DNA from: Polynucleobacter sp. MWH-HuK1
Lineage (GTDB): Bacteria > Pseudomonadota > Gammaproteobacteria > Burkholderiales > Burkholderiaceae
Assembly: GCF_018881815.1 (NCBI RefSeq)
Contig: NZ_JACVPP010000001.1
Location: 1,683,654-1,747,653 of the forward strand
Length of the DNA: 64,000 nucleotides
Direction of reading: 5' to 3'
Positions 56,170 to 64,000 of the stretch are shown piece after piece. Position 1 is the stretch's first letter. Each line of letters opens with the position of its first letter. The translations under genes and the position numbers were made by a program. Under the pieces are notes generated by a model. That model made no database searches and was not told the DNA's origin. It saw only the letters and a list, made by a program, of their open reading frames with translations.

Positions 56170-59100
56170 TTAGCGCAAACTGGCTAAAACCTTTTCAAGG
56201 CGCTTTAAGGATATCGGGGTTGGGGTTTTCAACTCCTGAGCATATAAAGCCACCCTCAGCTCCTCTAATTGCCAACGGAAATCCATTAAAGCCTGGTCTT
56301 CGGCCATCGCATAGGATAAGCCGCCCTTATTCCCCTGCACCATTTTTTGCCATGGACGTGCAACCGATTCCCAATCTTTTTGACACTGGGCATCGCGACT
56401 TGGGTTGGAGCGCAATTTATCAATCCGCATAGCAATGGCCTTTAAGTAGCGCGGCACATGAACCAGTTGGGCATACGGTATCTCTGCAACAAATTTGGGG
56501 AATATCAAACCCTGCACCTGCGCCTGAATATCAGCATAAGCGCTCGGTGACGCCGCTTTTGCACTGGCGATTTTTTTCTGTAAATCCGCGTGGGCTTGCA
56601 ATGCATTTAATGCGTGACGAGAAATCTCTTGGGCGATGAGTGCCAATCTTGGTTTGCCTGCTTGTAAGCGTTCTGCAAATTGCTCAGCATTCACTGGCAA
56701 TGGCTCAGCCATATAGGCACGCTCAAGAGCTAAATTCAAAATCTGCTGAATCAATCCCTCTACTGAGCCCACATTAATGAAGAGCAGGCCTAATTCACGA
56801 ATCCCTGGCAACTGTTTTTGCAAAGCCTTGATCGTATCTTTATTGCTAAGCGCAAATAGGCGTCGCAACCCTAAACCATGTTGCTTACGAGCCTCCTCCA
56901 GATCATCAAATACCTCTAGATCACAGAAGTCGCCGCGATCCATCAGAGCAGGATAACCAAATAAAGTTTTATTGCCTTTTTGTATCTCTAATGTTTCAGG
57001 TAGCTCGCCAAACTCCCAGGCACGATAACCGCCCTGCTTCACTCTTCGTGTTGCATCAACAGAGCCTGTACCGCCATTTGAATTAGCTTGAGTTTTTTTA
57101 CCTACTGGCGGCTCTACGCCTAGCTCGACCTGAGCAGTTTCTTGGGCAATTACCTGGAAAGCATTTCGAGCAGTCTGCCCATACTCAGATCGTAATCGAG
57201 CTAGATTGCGCTCCACTTCTAACTGTCGCCCATGCTCATCAATCAAGCGGAAGTTCATTGAGGAGTGCAAAGGCAGAGCCTCTGGTCTGAAGTCAGTACG
57301 TTTAATCTCCAATCCACGCTCTTTGCGGATGTCGCTAATTAAACTATCTAAGAAGTCGCCAACACCAAATTGCTTATCTTCTAACTTACGCTCCAGAAAT
57401 GATTTTGCGTAATCCGGCAATGGCACACAATGACGGCGAAGTTTTTGGGGTAAGGACTTCAGAAGTAGTAGCGTCTTTTCTTCACACATGCCTGGCACAA
57501 GCCACTCGCAACGACGCCCATCCACTTGGTTCAACTGCGTCAAAGGAACAACAAGCGTCACACCGTCTTTAGGGCTGCCAGGTTCGAAGTGATACGTCAG
57601 GCTCAGTTGCGCACCGCCCACCAGCATCGTCTTAGGGTAACGATCCACAGTAATACCTGCTGCCTCGTGGCGCATTAGGTCTGCCTTTTCAAGGCGAAGT
57701 TGAGCATCTAGCTCACTTCCTTGATTTTTATCTTCTCCGCCTTTTTTAGCTAACCACGCTTTAAGACTGTCTCGACTACATACTCCTTTTGGAATGCGTG
57801 ACTCGTAGAAAGCAAATAGCAACTCATCATCTACCAAAACGTCTGGTCGACGTGAGCGATGCTCTAGATCTTCAATCTCTTTAATGAGACGACGGTTATG
57901 CCAAAAGAATCCAAACAGATTTGGGTATTTTTTCTTGGCGTCAGCTTCGGTCTCACGTTGCAATGCTGGCGTATCCATACGCCCAAACATTTCTTCTTGG
58001 ACTAGGGCTTGACGGATAAATAGTTCGCGCGCTTCTTCAGGGTTATGTGGCTCAAAACGCACGCGACGGCCATGGTAAATCGGCAACCCGTACAAAGTGC
58101 CACGTTCAAACGCCATAACTTCGCCCTGACGGATATCCCAGAAGGGATCGCTCAACGATTTAATCAGGCGATGCGCAGCAACCCGCTCTACCCATTGCGG
58201 CTCAATCTTGGCAATGGTTCTGGCATACATGCGATTAGTTTCTTGCAGTTCGCCGGCCAAAATCCAGGCACCCGCTTTTTTACCAATGGTAGACCCAGGC
58301 CAGATGAATGGACGTATACCTCGGGCGCCAACATATCCACCAGTTTTGCTATTGCGATCCTGGGATTTTTCATCCTCTTCTTTTTTAGCGACATACCCAA
58401 GTAAGCCTGTTAATAATGAAAGGTGAACTTGTTCATAGGTTGCGGCCAAGCCATTTTCTTTCCAACCCTTTTCGCCAAGCATCGTATGGAGTTGACCGTG
58501 GACATCGCGCCATTCACGTAAGCGACGTGGCGACAGAAACTTACTCTTACAGAGATTCTCTAGCTGACGATTACTGTGCTTATGTTGTAAAGCATCCTGA
58601 TACCAATTCCAGAGCTTTACGAAACTTAAAAATTCAGAACGCTCATCAGCAAATTGCAAATGCGCTTGATCTGCAGCAGCGGTCTGATCCATGGGTCGAT
58701 CACGCGGGTCTTGTGTGGCTAACGCTGAAGCAATGATGGTTACTTCCTTTAAAGCATTCTGCTCTTTTGCAGCCAAAAGCATTCGTCCAATACGGGGATC
58801 TAATGGCAAATCTGCAAGCTGTTTACCAATGACAGTGAGTTTGAAGCTGTTGTTGATGTCCTTCCCATCTGATGGCTCTGACTCATCAAACTCAATTGCG
58901 CCCAACTCATCCAAAAGCTGTACGCCGTCTGCAATTGCCCTGCCTAGTGGCTTATCAATAAATGGAAAGTGCTGAATCTTTGGCAAGCGTAAGGAGCTCA
59001 TGCGCAACAGCACTGCTGCTAGTGAACTACGTAATATTTCAGGGTCTGTAAATTTTGGACGGCCATGATAATCTTGCTCACTATACAAACGCACGCAGAT

Positions 59101-60252
59101 GCCATCCGATACACGACCACAACGCCCCGCCCTTTGATTGGCGGCTGCTTGAGAGATCGGCTCTATTTGGAGCTGTTCAACCTTGTTACGGTATGAGTAG
59201 CGCTTTACTCTCGCTAGTCCGCTATCAATCACATAACGAATATTGGGAACCGTTAATGAAGTCTCTGCAACGTTCGTTGTCAGAATAATCCTGCGACCAT
59301 TGCCCGGACTAAACACTCTTTCTTGCTCGACAACGGACTGACGTGCAAAGAGACTCAGAATCTCTGGATGAAAGCGTTGCTGCAGGACATGATCTTTACG
59401 TAAAGCTTCTGCGCAGTCACGTATCTCGCGCTCACCTGGCAAAAATACTAATACATCTCCAGCACCAGCGGCACCCTCACGCCACAAGCTTGCAATCTCT
59501 TCGGTAACGGCATCCGGAATTTCTTTGGCAGTCTTCGACTCTTTCTTGCCATCGGGCTTAGCATCTGGCTCCAGCGGTGCATAGCGCTGCTCTACCGGAA
59601 ACAGTCGACCACTCACCTCAATAACCGGCGCCACCTTGCCATTCATAGCAAAGTGTTCCGCAAATCGTTGTGCATCAATCGTTGCTGAAGTGATGATGAG
59701 TTTCAGATCGGGTCGCTTAGGCAGAAGCTGACGCAAATAGCCCAATAAGAAATCAATATTCAGGCTACGCTCATGTGCCTCATCGATGATGAGCGTGTCA
59801 TAAGCGCGCAGCTGTGGATCACGCTGCGTCTCTGCCAACAATATACCGTCTGTCATGAGTTTGATGGATGCTGTGTTGCTGGTCTTGTCGGCAAAACGTA
59901 CTTGGTAGCCAACATCCTGGCCGATGGGTGAACCTAGCTCTTGGGCGATACGCTTGGCTGTTGCAGTTGCCGCGATCCTGCGGGGTTGAGTGTGCCCAAT
60001 GAGCTTGCCGCCGTTAACAGTGCCTCGACCCAGATCTAAGCAGATCTTTGGCAGCTGCGTGGTCTTACCTGAGCCCGTCTCTCCGCACACAATGACCACC
60101 TGATGGCTCTGCAAGGCATCCTTGATCAGCTGACGCTGACCAGAGACCGGCAATTCCTCCGGAAAGCGAATATCTAGCTTCCGCAAGGTGTTGGAAGCAG
60201 GCACAGGCTTTGGGATTGCTTTGGGTTTTTGTTGGTTTATAGGCTCTTGCAC
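56170..60252 (-). CDS. hrpA: ATP-dependent RNA helicase HrpA
   Basis: HrpA is a DEAH-box helicase that in E. coli rescues stalled or colliding ribosomes. The 1360-residue length is typical. Motif I is VCGETGSGKTTQLPK, motif II LIIDEAHERSLN, motif III SATIDAQRF, and motif VI QRAGRCGRV; the long C-terminal DUF3418 part follows. The start is a GTG at 60252, only 17 bases from the divergent argA ATG; the ribosome site is poor, and a TTG in frame some 25 codons later is an alternative. The YVTN gene follows after 59 bases. Confidence 0.95.
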   Translation of the reverse strand: MQEPINQQKPKAIPKPVPASNTLRKLDIRFPEELPVSGQRQLIKDALQSHQVVIVCGETGSGKTTQLPKICLDLGRGTVNGGKLIGHTQPRRIAATATAKRIAQELGSPIGQDVGYQVRFADKTSNTASIKLMTDGILLAETQRDPQLRAYDTLIIDEAHERSLNIDFLLGYLRQLLPKRPDLKLIITSATIDAQRFAEHFAMNGKVAPVIEVSGRLFPVEQRYAPLEPDAKPDGKKESKTAKEIPDAVTEEIASLWREGAAGAGDVLVFLPGEREIRDCAEALRKDHVLQQRFHPEILSLFARQSVVEQERVFSPGNGRRIILTTNVAETSLTVPNIRYVIDSGLARVKRYSYRNKVEQLQIEPISQAAANQRAGRCGRVSDGICVRLYSEQDYHGRPKFTDPEILRSSLAAVLLRMSSLRLPKIQHFPFIDKPLGRAIADGVQLLDELGAIEFDESEPSDGKDINNSFKLTVIGKQLADLPLDPRIGRMLLAAKEQNALKEVTIIASALATQDPRDRPMDQTAAADQAHLQFADERSEFLSFVKLWNWYQDALQHKHSNRQLENLCKSKFLSPRRLREWRDVHGQLHTMLGEKGWKENGLAATYEQVHLSLLTGLLGYVAKKEEDEKSQDRNSKTGGYVGARGIRPFIWPGSTIGKKAGAWILAGELQETNRMYARTIAKIEPQWVERVAAHRLIKSLSDPFWDIRQGEVMAFERGTLYGLPIYHGRRVRFEPHNPEEARELFIRQALVQEEMFGRMDTPALQRETEADAKKKYPNLFGFFWHNRRLIKEIEDLEHRSRRPDVLVDDELLFAFYESRIPKGVCSRDSLKAWLAKKGGEDKNQGSELDAQLRLEKADLMRHEAAGITVDRYPKTMLVGGAQLSLTYHFEPGSPKDGVTLVVPLTQLNQVDGRRCEWLVPGMCEEKTLLLLKSLPQKLRRHCVPLPDYAKSFLERKLEDKQFGVGDFLDSLISDIRKERGLEIKRTDFRPEALPLHSSMNFRLIDEHGRQLEVERNLARLRSEYGQTARNAFQVIAQETAQVELGVEPPVGKKTQANSNGGTGSVDATRRVKQGGYRAWEFGELPETLEIQKGNKTLFGYPALMDRGDFCDLEVFDDLEEARKQHGLGLRRLFALSNKDTIKALQKQLPGIRELGLLFINVGSVEGLIQQILNLALERAYMAEPLPVNAEQFAERLQAGKPRLALIAQEISRHALNALQAHADLQKKIASAKAASPSAYADIQAQVQGLIFPKFVAEIPYAQLVHVPRYLKAIAMRIDKLRSNPSRDAQCQKDWESVARPWQKMVQGNKGGLSYAMAEDQALMDFRWQLEELRVALYAQELKTPTPISLKRLEKVLASLR

Positions 60253-60260
60253 CCTATAAT
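60232..60260 (+). promoter_or_regulatory. argA promoter, nearly leaderless, overlapping hrpA start
   Basis: TTGGTT (60232-60237) and a perfect TATAAT (60255-60260) are 17 bases apart. Transcription should start near 60267, two or three bases before the argA ATG at 60270. The -35 lies within the hrpA coding region and no ribosome site precedes argA. Confidence 0.55.
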
Positions 60261-60269
60261 TTTCTCACT

Positions 60270-61634
60270 ATGCCAACAAATGCACCAAACCAGGCCTCAT
60301 TGGCCGATGAAACGACCTCCAACTTCCCTTTTGTAGGGTGGCTGCGTGATGTTGCACCCTATATTCATAGCTTCCGTGAAAAGACCTTTGTTATTGCTTT
60401 TGCGGGTGAACTCGTACAAGAAATTGGTCTTGAGAACCTGATTGAAGATATCGCCATGTTGCACGCCATGGGCATGCGTATTGTGTTGGTGCACGGCATT
60501 CGTCCGCAGATTGAAGAGCAACTCATGCTCCGTAAGATCAAGAGCAAGTTCGGCAAGAGTGCTATGCATAGCTACCGAATTACCGATGCTGCTGCACTAG
60601 AGTGCGTCAAAGAAGCTGCCGGTGAATTACGTCTAGATATTGAAGCAGCGTTTAGCCGTGGTCTTCCAAATACACCAATGGCGGGTTCACGTATTTCAGT
60701 AATCTCTGGCAACTTTATTACTGCTATGCCAGTAGGCGTTGTCGAGGGTACCGACTACATTCATACGGGACTAGTTCGCAAAGTCGACTCAGGCTCAATT
60801 AGACAGTCTCTGGATAGCAACAAAATTGTTTTGCTCTCACCTTTGGGTTTTTCACCAACGGGTCAAGCATTCAACTTGGCGTATGAGGATGTAGCAGCAT
60901 CTACCGCTGCAGCGCTCAAAGCAGATAAGCTCATTTTCTTAAGTCCATACGCTGGCCTCAAAGATGCTGAGGGTGATTTCATTACTGAACTGTCGATGCC
61001 ACAGCTACATGAGTATGTTGCCCAGAACAAAGATATGGATCTTGGTATGAAGGGTCTATTGAATACTGCTGGCAGAGCGATTCGGGCTGGTGTTGGCCGC
61101 GTTCACTTCCTCCCTTGCAACCAAGATGGAGCCCTCCTGGAAGAACTCTTTACCCATGATGGTATTGGCATGATGCTGGCTTCATCCGATATTGAAAACT
61201 TACGTGAAGCCAACCAAGATGATGTTGGCGGCATTTTGCAACTGACCATGCCTCTAGAAGAGGAAGGCATTCTGGCTGCTCGTGGTCAAGATGTGATTGA
61301 ACGTGATATTCAACGCTTCTCTGTGATTGAACATGATCGCGTACTTTTCGGTTGTGCCGCCCTCTTCCCATTCCCGAATGGCGTTGGCGAGCTAGCCTGC
61401 CTTGCCGTTGATCCTGATGTTCAAGGATCCGGTGACGGTGAGCGTCTACTAAAGCGCGTTGAGATGCGCGCCAAACAAGAAGGCATCAAGAAATTATTTG
61501 TTCTCACGACTAGAACTGAGCATTGGTTCTTAAAGCGCGGCTTTAAACGAGCATCAGTGGATGACTTGCCCGAAGAAAGAAAACAAATTTATAACTGGGA
61601 CCGCAAGTCCATGGTTTTAACTAAAGATCTATAA
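60270..61634 (+). CDS. argA: N-acetylglutamate synthase (ArgA type)
   Basis: ArgA starts arginine synthesis by acetylating glutamate. The 454-residue product has an amino-acid-kinase-like domain (FVIAFAGELVQEIG, MRIVLVHGIRPQIEEQL) that in this family mainly binds arginine for feedback inhibition, and a C-terminal GNAT acetyltransferase domain (ELACLAVDPDVQGSGDGERLL, LTTRTEHWFLKRGF). It is divergent from hrpA and followed by yggX after 32 bases. Confidence 0.96.
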   Translation: MPTNAPNQASLADETTSNFPFVGWLRDVAPYIHSFREKTFVIAFAGELVQEIGLENLIEDIAMLHAMGMRIVLVHGIRPQIEEQLMLRKIKSKFGKSAMHSYRITDAAALECVKEAAGELRLDIEAAFSRGLPNTPMAGSRISVISGNFITAMPVGVVEGTDYIHTGLVRKVDSGSIRQSLDSNKIVLLSPLGFSPTGQAFNLAYEDVAASTAAALKADKLIFLSPYAGLKDAEGDFITELSMPQLHEYVAQNKDMDLGMKGLLNTAGRAIRAGVGRVHFLPCNQDGALLEELFTHDGIGMMLASSDIENLREANQDDVGGILQLTMPLEEEGILAARGQDVIERDIQRFSVIEHDRVLFGCAALFPFPNGVGELACLAVDPDVQGSGDGERLLKRVEMRAKQEGIKKLFVLTTRTEHWFLKRGFKRASVDDLPEERKQIYNWDRKSMVLTKDL

Positions 61635-61666
61635 GAAACGCTAGAAATACTTGAAAGGCACTACAA

Positions 61667-61942
61667 ATGGCACGCATGGTTCAATGCATCAAACTCAACA
61701 AAGAAGCTGAAGGCATGGATTTCGCCCCTCTTCCTGGAGAGCTGGGTAAAAGAATATGGAATCAAGTATCAAAAGAAGCTTGGGCTGGCTGGTTGAAGCA
61801 GCAAACCATGTTGATTAATGAAAATCGCCTCAATATGGCAGACCCGCGCGCACGCCAATACCTTTTAAAACAGGTAGAAAAGCATTTCTTTGAGGGGGGC
61901 GCTGATACCGCACAAGGTTACGTACCTCCAGCATCAGAATAA
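61667..61942 (+). CDS. yggX: Fe(2+)-trafficking protein YggX
   Basis: YggX protects iron-sulfur proteins and limits oxidative damage. The 91-residue length is normal for the family. It starts [17 protein letters not shown], with the conserved single cysteine, followed by [20 protein letters not shown] and a C-terminal EKHFFEGG. It lies 32 bases after argA with an AAAGGCAC ribosome site. No terminator follows directly; the next element is a promoter for a small RNA. Confidence 0.94.
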   Translation: MARMVQCIKLNKEAEGMDFAPLPGELGKRIWNQVSKEAWAGWLKQQTMLINENRLNMADPRARQYLLKQVEKHFFEGGADTAQGYVPPASE

Positions 61943-61968
61943 ATAGTGCTCACCCTTGATTTGGGATG

Positions 61969-61997
61969 TTGACAAGCCCAAATCACAAGCATAGGAT
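61969..61997 (+). promoter_or_regulatory. Strong promoter of the intergenic small RNA
   Basis: A perfect TTGACA (61969-61974) and TAGGAT (61992-61997) are separated by 17 bases. The predicted start (62003-62004) falls exactly at the first base of the 5' hairpin of the RNA below. Confidence 0.7.
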
Positions 61998-62003
61998 GGA
62001 GAC

Positions 62004-62161
62004 GTAGTAAGGCAGATATGGTGTCCTACTACATTGGCGAAAGCCAATCTGAATAAGTACATCTATGTGCTTATAGGCTAAGGAACCAAATACCTTCCGA
62101 GCGCCTGCGCCATGCAAACCATGGCAAAACAACCCGATGGGGATACCCCGTCGGGTTTTTT
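62004..62161 (+). ncRNA. Structured small RNA, about 158 nt, unidentified
   Basis: No reading frame fits this gap. Instead there is a row of stems: GTAGTA-a-GG pairing with CC-TACTAC (62004-62032, bulged A); ATTGGC-GAAA-GCCAAT with a GNRA tetraloop (62033-62048); ATAAGTACA-TCTA-TGTGCTTAT with one G-U pair (62053-62074); AAGG/CCTT (62080-62096); GCCATG-CAAAC-CATGGC (62109-62125); and a terminator hairpin (62131-62161). A consensus sigma-70 promoter lies directly upstream. It lacks the key sequences of tmRNA, RNase P RNA, SRP RNA and cobalamin or c-di-GMP riboswitches, and a riboswitch is unlikely because no gene follows on this strand before the terminator. It may act in trans. Confidence 0.7.
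62131..62161. terminator. Terminator of the small RNA, possibly also of rpiA
   Basis: AACCCGATGGGG-ATA-CCCCGTCGGGTTTTTT is a ten-base GC stem with one G-U pair and a T-run. On the minus strand the hairpin is followed by GTTTTG, so it may also end the rpiA transcript, whose stop is six bases away. Confidence 0.85.
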
Positions 62162-62166
62162 ATTTC

Positions 62167-62877
62167 CTAGAGAACAATGCGCTCAACACCTGCAGAGTTA
62201 CTAACTAGCAAAATATTGGCTTTTTCTTTGGCAAACAAACCTACGGTGATGACGCCAGCAATTTGATTGATCTGCGCTTCCATTTGAATGGGGTTTGCAA
62301 TCTTTAAGCATGCGACATCCAAAATCCACCCACCGTTATCCGTCACGAATGGCTCGCTAGGAGTTTGATTGAGGTCGGCGCGCGTATTTTTTGCTAAGCG
62401 GAGTGTCACCTTACCGCCAAACTTTTCCAACTCACGGCTCACGATACCTTTCGCAAGAGGAATGATTTCTACTGGTAGTGCAAAGTTACCCAGCACAGGC
62501 ACTTGTTTAGAGGAATCACAAATGCAAATGAATTGATTTGCCATGGAGGCAATGATTTTTTCCCTCGTGAGTGCCCCGCCGCCACCTTTAATCATGTGTC
62601 CAGCCGGGTCGATTTCATCCGCACCGTCGACATAGGCAGGTAAGCCTTTCACATCGTTTGGGTCAAGTACTTTAAAACCGTGCTTTAGTAAGCGCTCAGT
62701 AGTTGCATTAGAACTAGATACCGTACCTGCAAAATGATCCTTATGCGGAGCTATTGCATCAATAAAACAATTGGCTGTAGAACCCGTGCCTACGCCCAAA
62801 ATCTGTCCAGCAGGCAACTTGAGAACCTCGTCTCTGGCCGCTTCACCTACCATTTGCTTGAGTTGATCTTGATTCAT
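62167..62877 (-). CDS. rpiA: Ribose-5-phosphate isomerase A
   Basis: RpiA interconverts ribose 5-phosphate and ribulose 5-phosphate. The product has 236 residues. Family motifs are ILGVGTGSTANCFIDAI, the substrate-binding SSNATTERLLK, DGADEIDPAGHMIKGGGGALTREKI (given by its ends DGADEID and KGGGGALTREK) and CDSSKQV. It is divergent from the transaldolase gene 93 bases away, so two pentose-phosphate enzymes share this intergenic region. Confidence 0.96.
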   Translation of the reverse strand: MNQDQLKQMVGEAARDEVLKLPAGQILGVGTGSTANCFIDAIAPHKDHFAGTVSSSNATTERLLKHGFKVLDPNDVKGLPAYVDGADEIDPAGHMIKGGGGALTREKIIASMANQFICICDSSKQVPVLGNFALPVEIIPLAKGIVSRELEKFGGKVTLRLAKNTRADLNQTPSEPFVTDNGGWILDVACLKIANPIQMEAQINQIAGVITVGLFAKEKANILLVSNSAGVERIVL

Positions 62878-62970
62878 ATAACTATCGAACGCCTTTACTG
62901 GAACTGAGTAATTAATCCATCTATCATATGATAATTACAAGTAAACCAATTTAGAGTATTGAGCAAGCCC

Positions 62971-63948
62971 ATGAATAGCACCGCCCCAGCATCAAGCCAG
63001 TTAGAACAACTCAAGAAACTCACTACGGTTGTAGCCGATACAGGTGATTTTGAGCGTATGCAGTCCTTCCAACCGCAGGATGCGACTACCAACCCATCAC
63101 TCATTCTAAAAGCTGCTCAGCAAAGTAATTACCAGGATTTAGTGCAATCTGTTAAAGCAGCTCACCCAGGCATGAGCCCTACGGAACTAGTTGATTACAT
63201 TTTGGTTGCCTTTGGCTTAGAGATTTTGAAGATTGTCCCTGGTCGCGTTTCTACCGAAGTGGATGCCAGACTCTCATTTGATACCAAAGGTACTGTAGCC
63301 AAGGCTAAACACTTAATTGCTCTATATGAATCTCATGGGATCGATCGCAAGCGCATTCTGATTAAATTAGCCGGCACATGGGAAGGCATCGCCGCTGCGA
63401 AAGAATTAGAAGCCCAAGGCATTCATTGCAATATGACCCTACTCTTCTCTTTAGTTCAGGCAGCAGCCTGTGGCGCAGCCAATGCTAAATTGATTTCCCC
63501 GTTTGTAGGACGCATTACCGATTGGAATAAAGCCAAGCTTGGCTCCAACTGGAGTGATGCAGTTAATGGCGGAGCAAATGATCCTGGTGTGACTTCAGTG
63601 AAGAGAATTTTTCATTACTACAAGCACTTTGGCATCCCTACCGAGATCATGGGCGCAAGCTTTAGAAACACCAGTCAGATATTGGAGTTGGCGGGTGTCG
63701 ACTTACTAACAATTAGCCCCGAACTATTGGCCGAACTTCAAAACAGCAATGCATCAGTTGAGAAAAAACTCAATCCTGCCAATGCCCAAGCAGCATTGCA
63801 GTCCGAAGGCATCACACCCCTTAAGCTCGATGAATCTAGCTTCCGCCTGCAGCTCAACAACGATGCCATGGCGACCGAGAAATTAGCCGAAGGTATACGG
63901 AACTTCTGCATTGATACAGAAAAGCTGGAAGCGCTACTAGCCCAGTAA
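62971..63948 (+). CDS. tal: Transaldolase
   Basis: Transaldolase moves a dihydroxyacetone unit between sugar phosphates in the pentose phosphate pathway. The ATG at 62971 gives 325 residues of the TalB-like type. [38 protein letters not shown] with the Schiff-base lysine, and [16 protein letters not shown] are diagnostic. A TTG at 62959 in frame is an alternative start; the ATG is preferred because the protein then begins like TalB, and neither has a strong ribosome site. Confidence 0.95.
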   Translation: MNSTAPASSQLEQLKKLTTVVADTGDFERMQSFQPQDATTNPSLILKAAQQSNYQDLVQSVKAAHPGMSPTELVDYILVAFGLEILKIVPGRVSTEVDARLSFDTKGTVAKAKHLIALYESHGIDRKRILIKLAGTWEGIAAAKELEAQGIHCNMTLLFSLVQAAACGAANAKLISPFVGRITDWNKAKLGSNWSDAVNGGANDPGVTSVKRIFHYYKHFGIPTEIMGASFRNTSQILELAGVDLLTISPELLAELQNSNASVEKKLNPANAQAALQSEGITPLKLDESSFRLQLNNDAMATEKLAEGIRNFCIDTEKLEALLAQ

Positions 63949-63976
63949 TTCCCTGCTAGGAATTAAATAAGGCCCG

Positions 63977-64000
63977 TTACTTCTTACCAGTATTAATGCC
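63977..64000 (-). CDS. Possible 3' end of a minus-strand gene
   Basis: A TAA stop read on the minus strand is preceded by codons for GINTGKK up to the window edge. The convergent position 28 bases after the tal stop would suit another gene end, but eight codons are too few to recognise a product, so this is only a possibility. Confidence 0.2.
   Translation of the reverse strand, partial: GINTGKK

Noticed and set aside
57560..57620. GGTTCGA stretch as a tRNA T-arm
   Set aside because: It lies in frame within hrpA, and no acceptor, D or anticodon arms fold around it.
62004..62161. Intergenic RNA as SRP RNA, 6S RNA, RNase P RNA or a known riboswitch
   Set aside because: AAGGCAGAT resembles a piece of SRP RNA but the GGAAGCAGC and GGTCAGG parts are missing. 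The 6S bubble and the RNase P conserved blocks are not seen, and no gene is placed to be controlled as by a riboswitch.
1..64000. CRISPR arrays, insertion sequences, prophage or integrative elements
   Set aside because: No regularly spaced repeats, transposase, integrase or phage genes were seen; the window reads as conserved core chromosome.

Overview
The window looks like a chromosome segment of a freshwater betaproteobacterium of the Burkholderiaceae, most likely Polynucleobacter. This is inferred from gene order and family features, not from a database search. The features are sdhCDAB-sdhE-gltA next to leuC-leuD-leuB-asd-fimV-truA-trpF-trpB, a lipoyl-fused LpdA, a DUF2863 protein, ArgA-type acetylglutamate synthase and an Aat/Bpt pair. 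Coding density is very high: genes often overlap by 1-10 bases, and no gene-free stretch exceeds about 225 bases. I see no tRNA, rRNA, insertion sequence, prophage or CRISPR array.

Region 1 (1-13218, minus strand) is one long same-direction block. It covers the TCA cycle (sdhC, D, A, B, sdhE, gltA), leucine synthesis (leuC, D, B, with a small entericidin-like lipoprotein gene inside), asd, fimV, truA and the tryptophan genes trpF and trpB (trpB is cut by the window edge). Region 2 (13351-15624) has a GntR regulator divergent from mdh, with a perfect 14-base palindrome just upstream of the mdh promoter. Region 3 (15695-31563) is mixed housekeeping: DUF2863 and yaaA, an aminotransferase, a GST, a hydroxyacyl-CoA dehydrogenase, rarA, a cyclophilin, a fused pabB-pabC, a NUDIX protein, aat-bpt (N-degron tagging), pyrD, an IclR regulator, a D,D-peptidase and an EamA transporter.

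Region 4 (31763-44996) holds a phasin, the pyruvate dehydrogenase operon aceE-aceF-lpdA, and a divergent PAS sensor kinase/FixJ-type regulator pair followed by folD and an M3 oligopeptidase. A striking 13+13-base inverted repeat lies between aceE and the kinase. Region 5 (45097-51524) contains a secreted lipase-like hydrolase and the nitrogen operon glnA-ntrB-ntrC-xthA. Two NtrC-type sites precede glnA, yet NtrC itself has lost the sigma-54 contact threonine and a Walker B aspartate. Region 6 (51525-56110) is a compact envelope or unknown cluster: beta-propeller protein, NodB-like deacetylase, fatty-acid hydroxylase family protein, EI24 membrane protein and a MoCF/CinA-like protein. Region 7 (56170-64000) has hrpA and argA head to head, yggX, a strongly structured intergenic small RNA, rpiA and tal.

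The most interesting items are the degenerate NtrC beside well-kept NtrC sites, the stand-alone structured RNA at about 62004-62161, the aceE/kinase inverted repeat, and three genes (pyrD, the IclR regulator and argA) whose promoters predict leaderless or nearly leaderless mRNAs.
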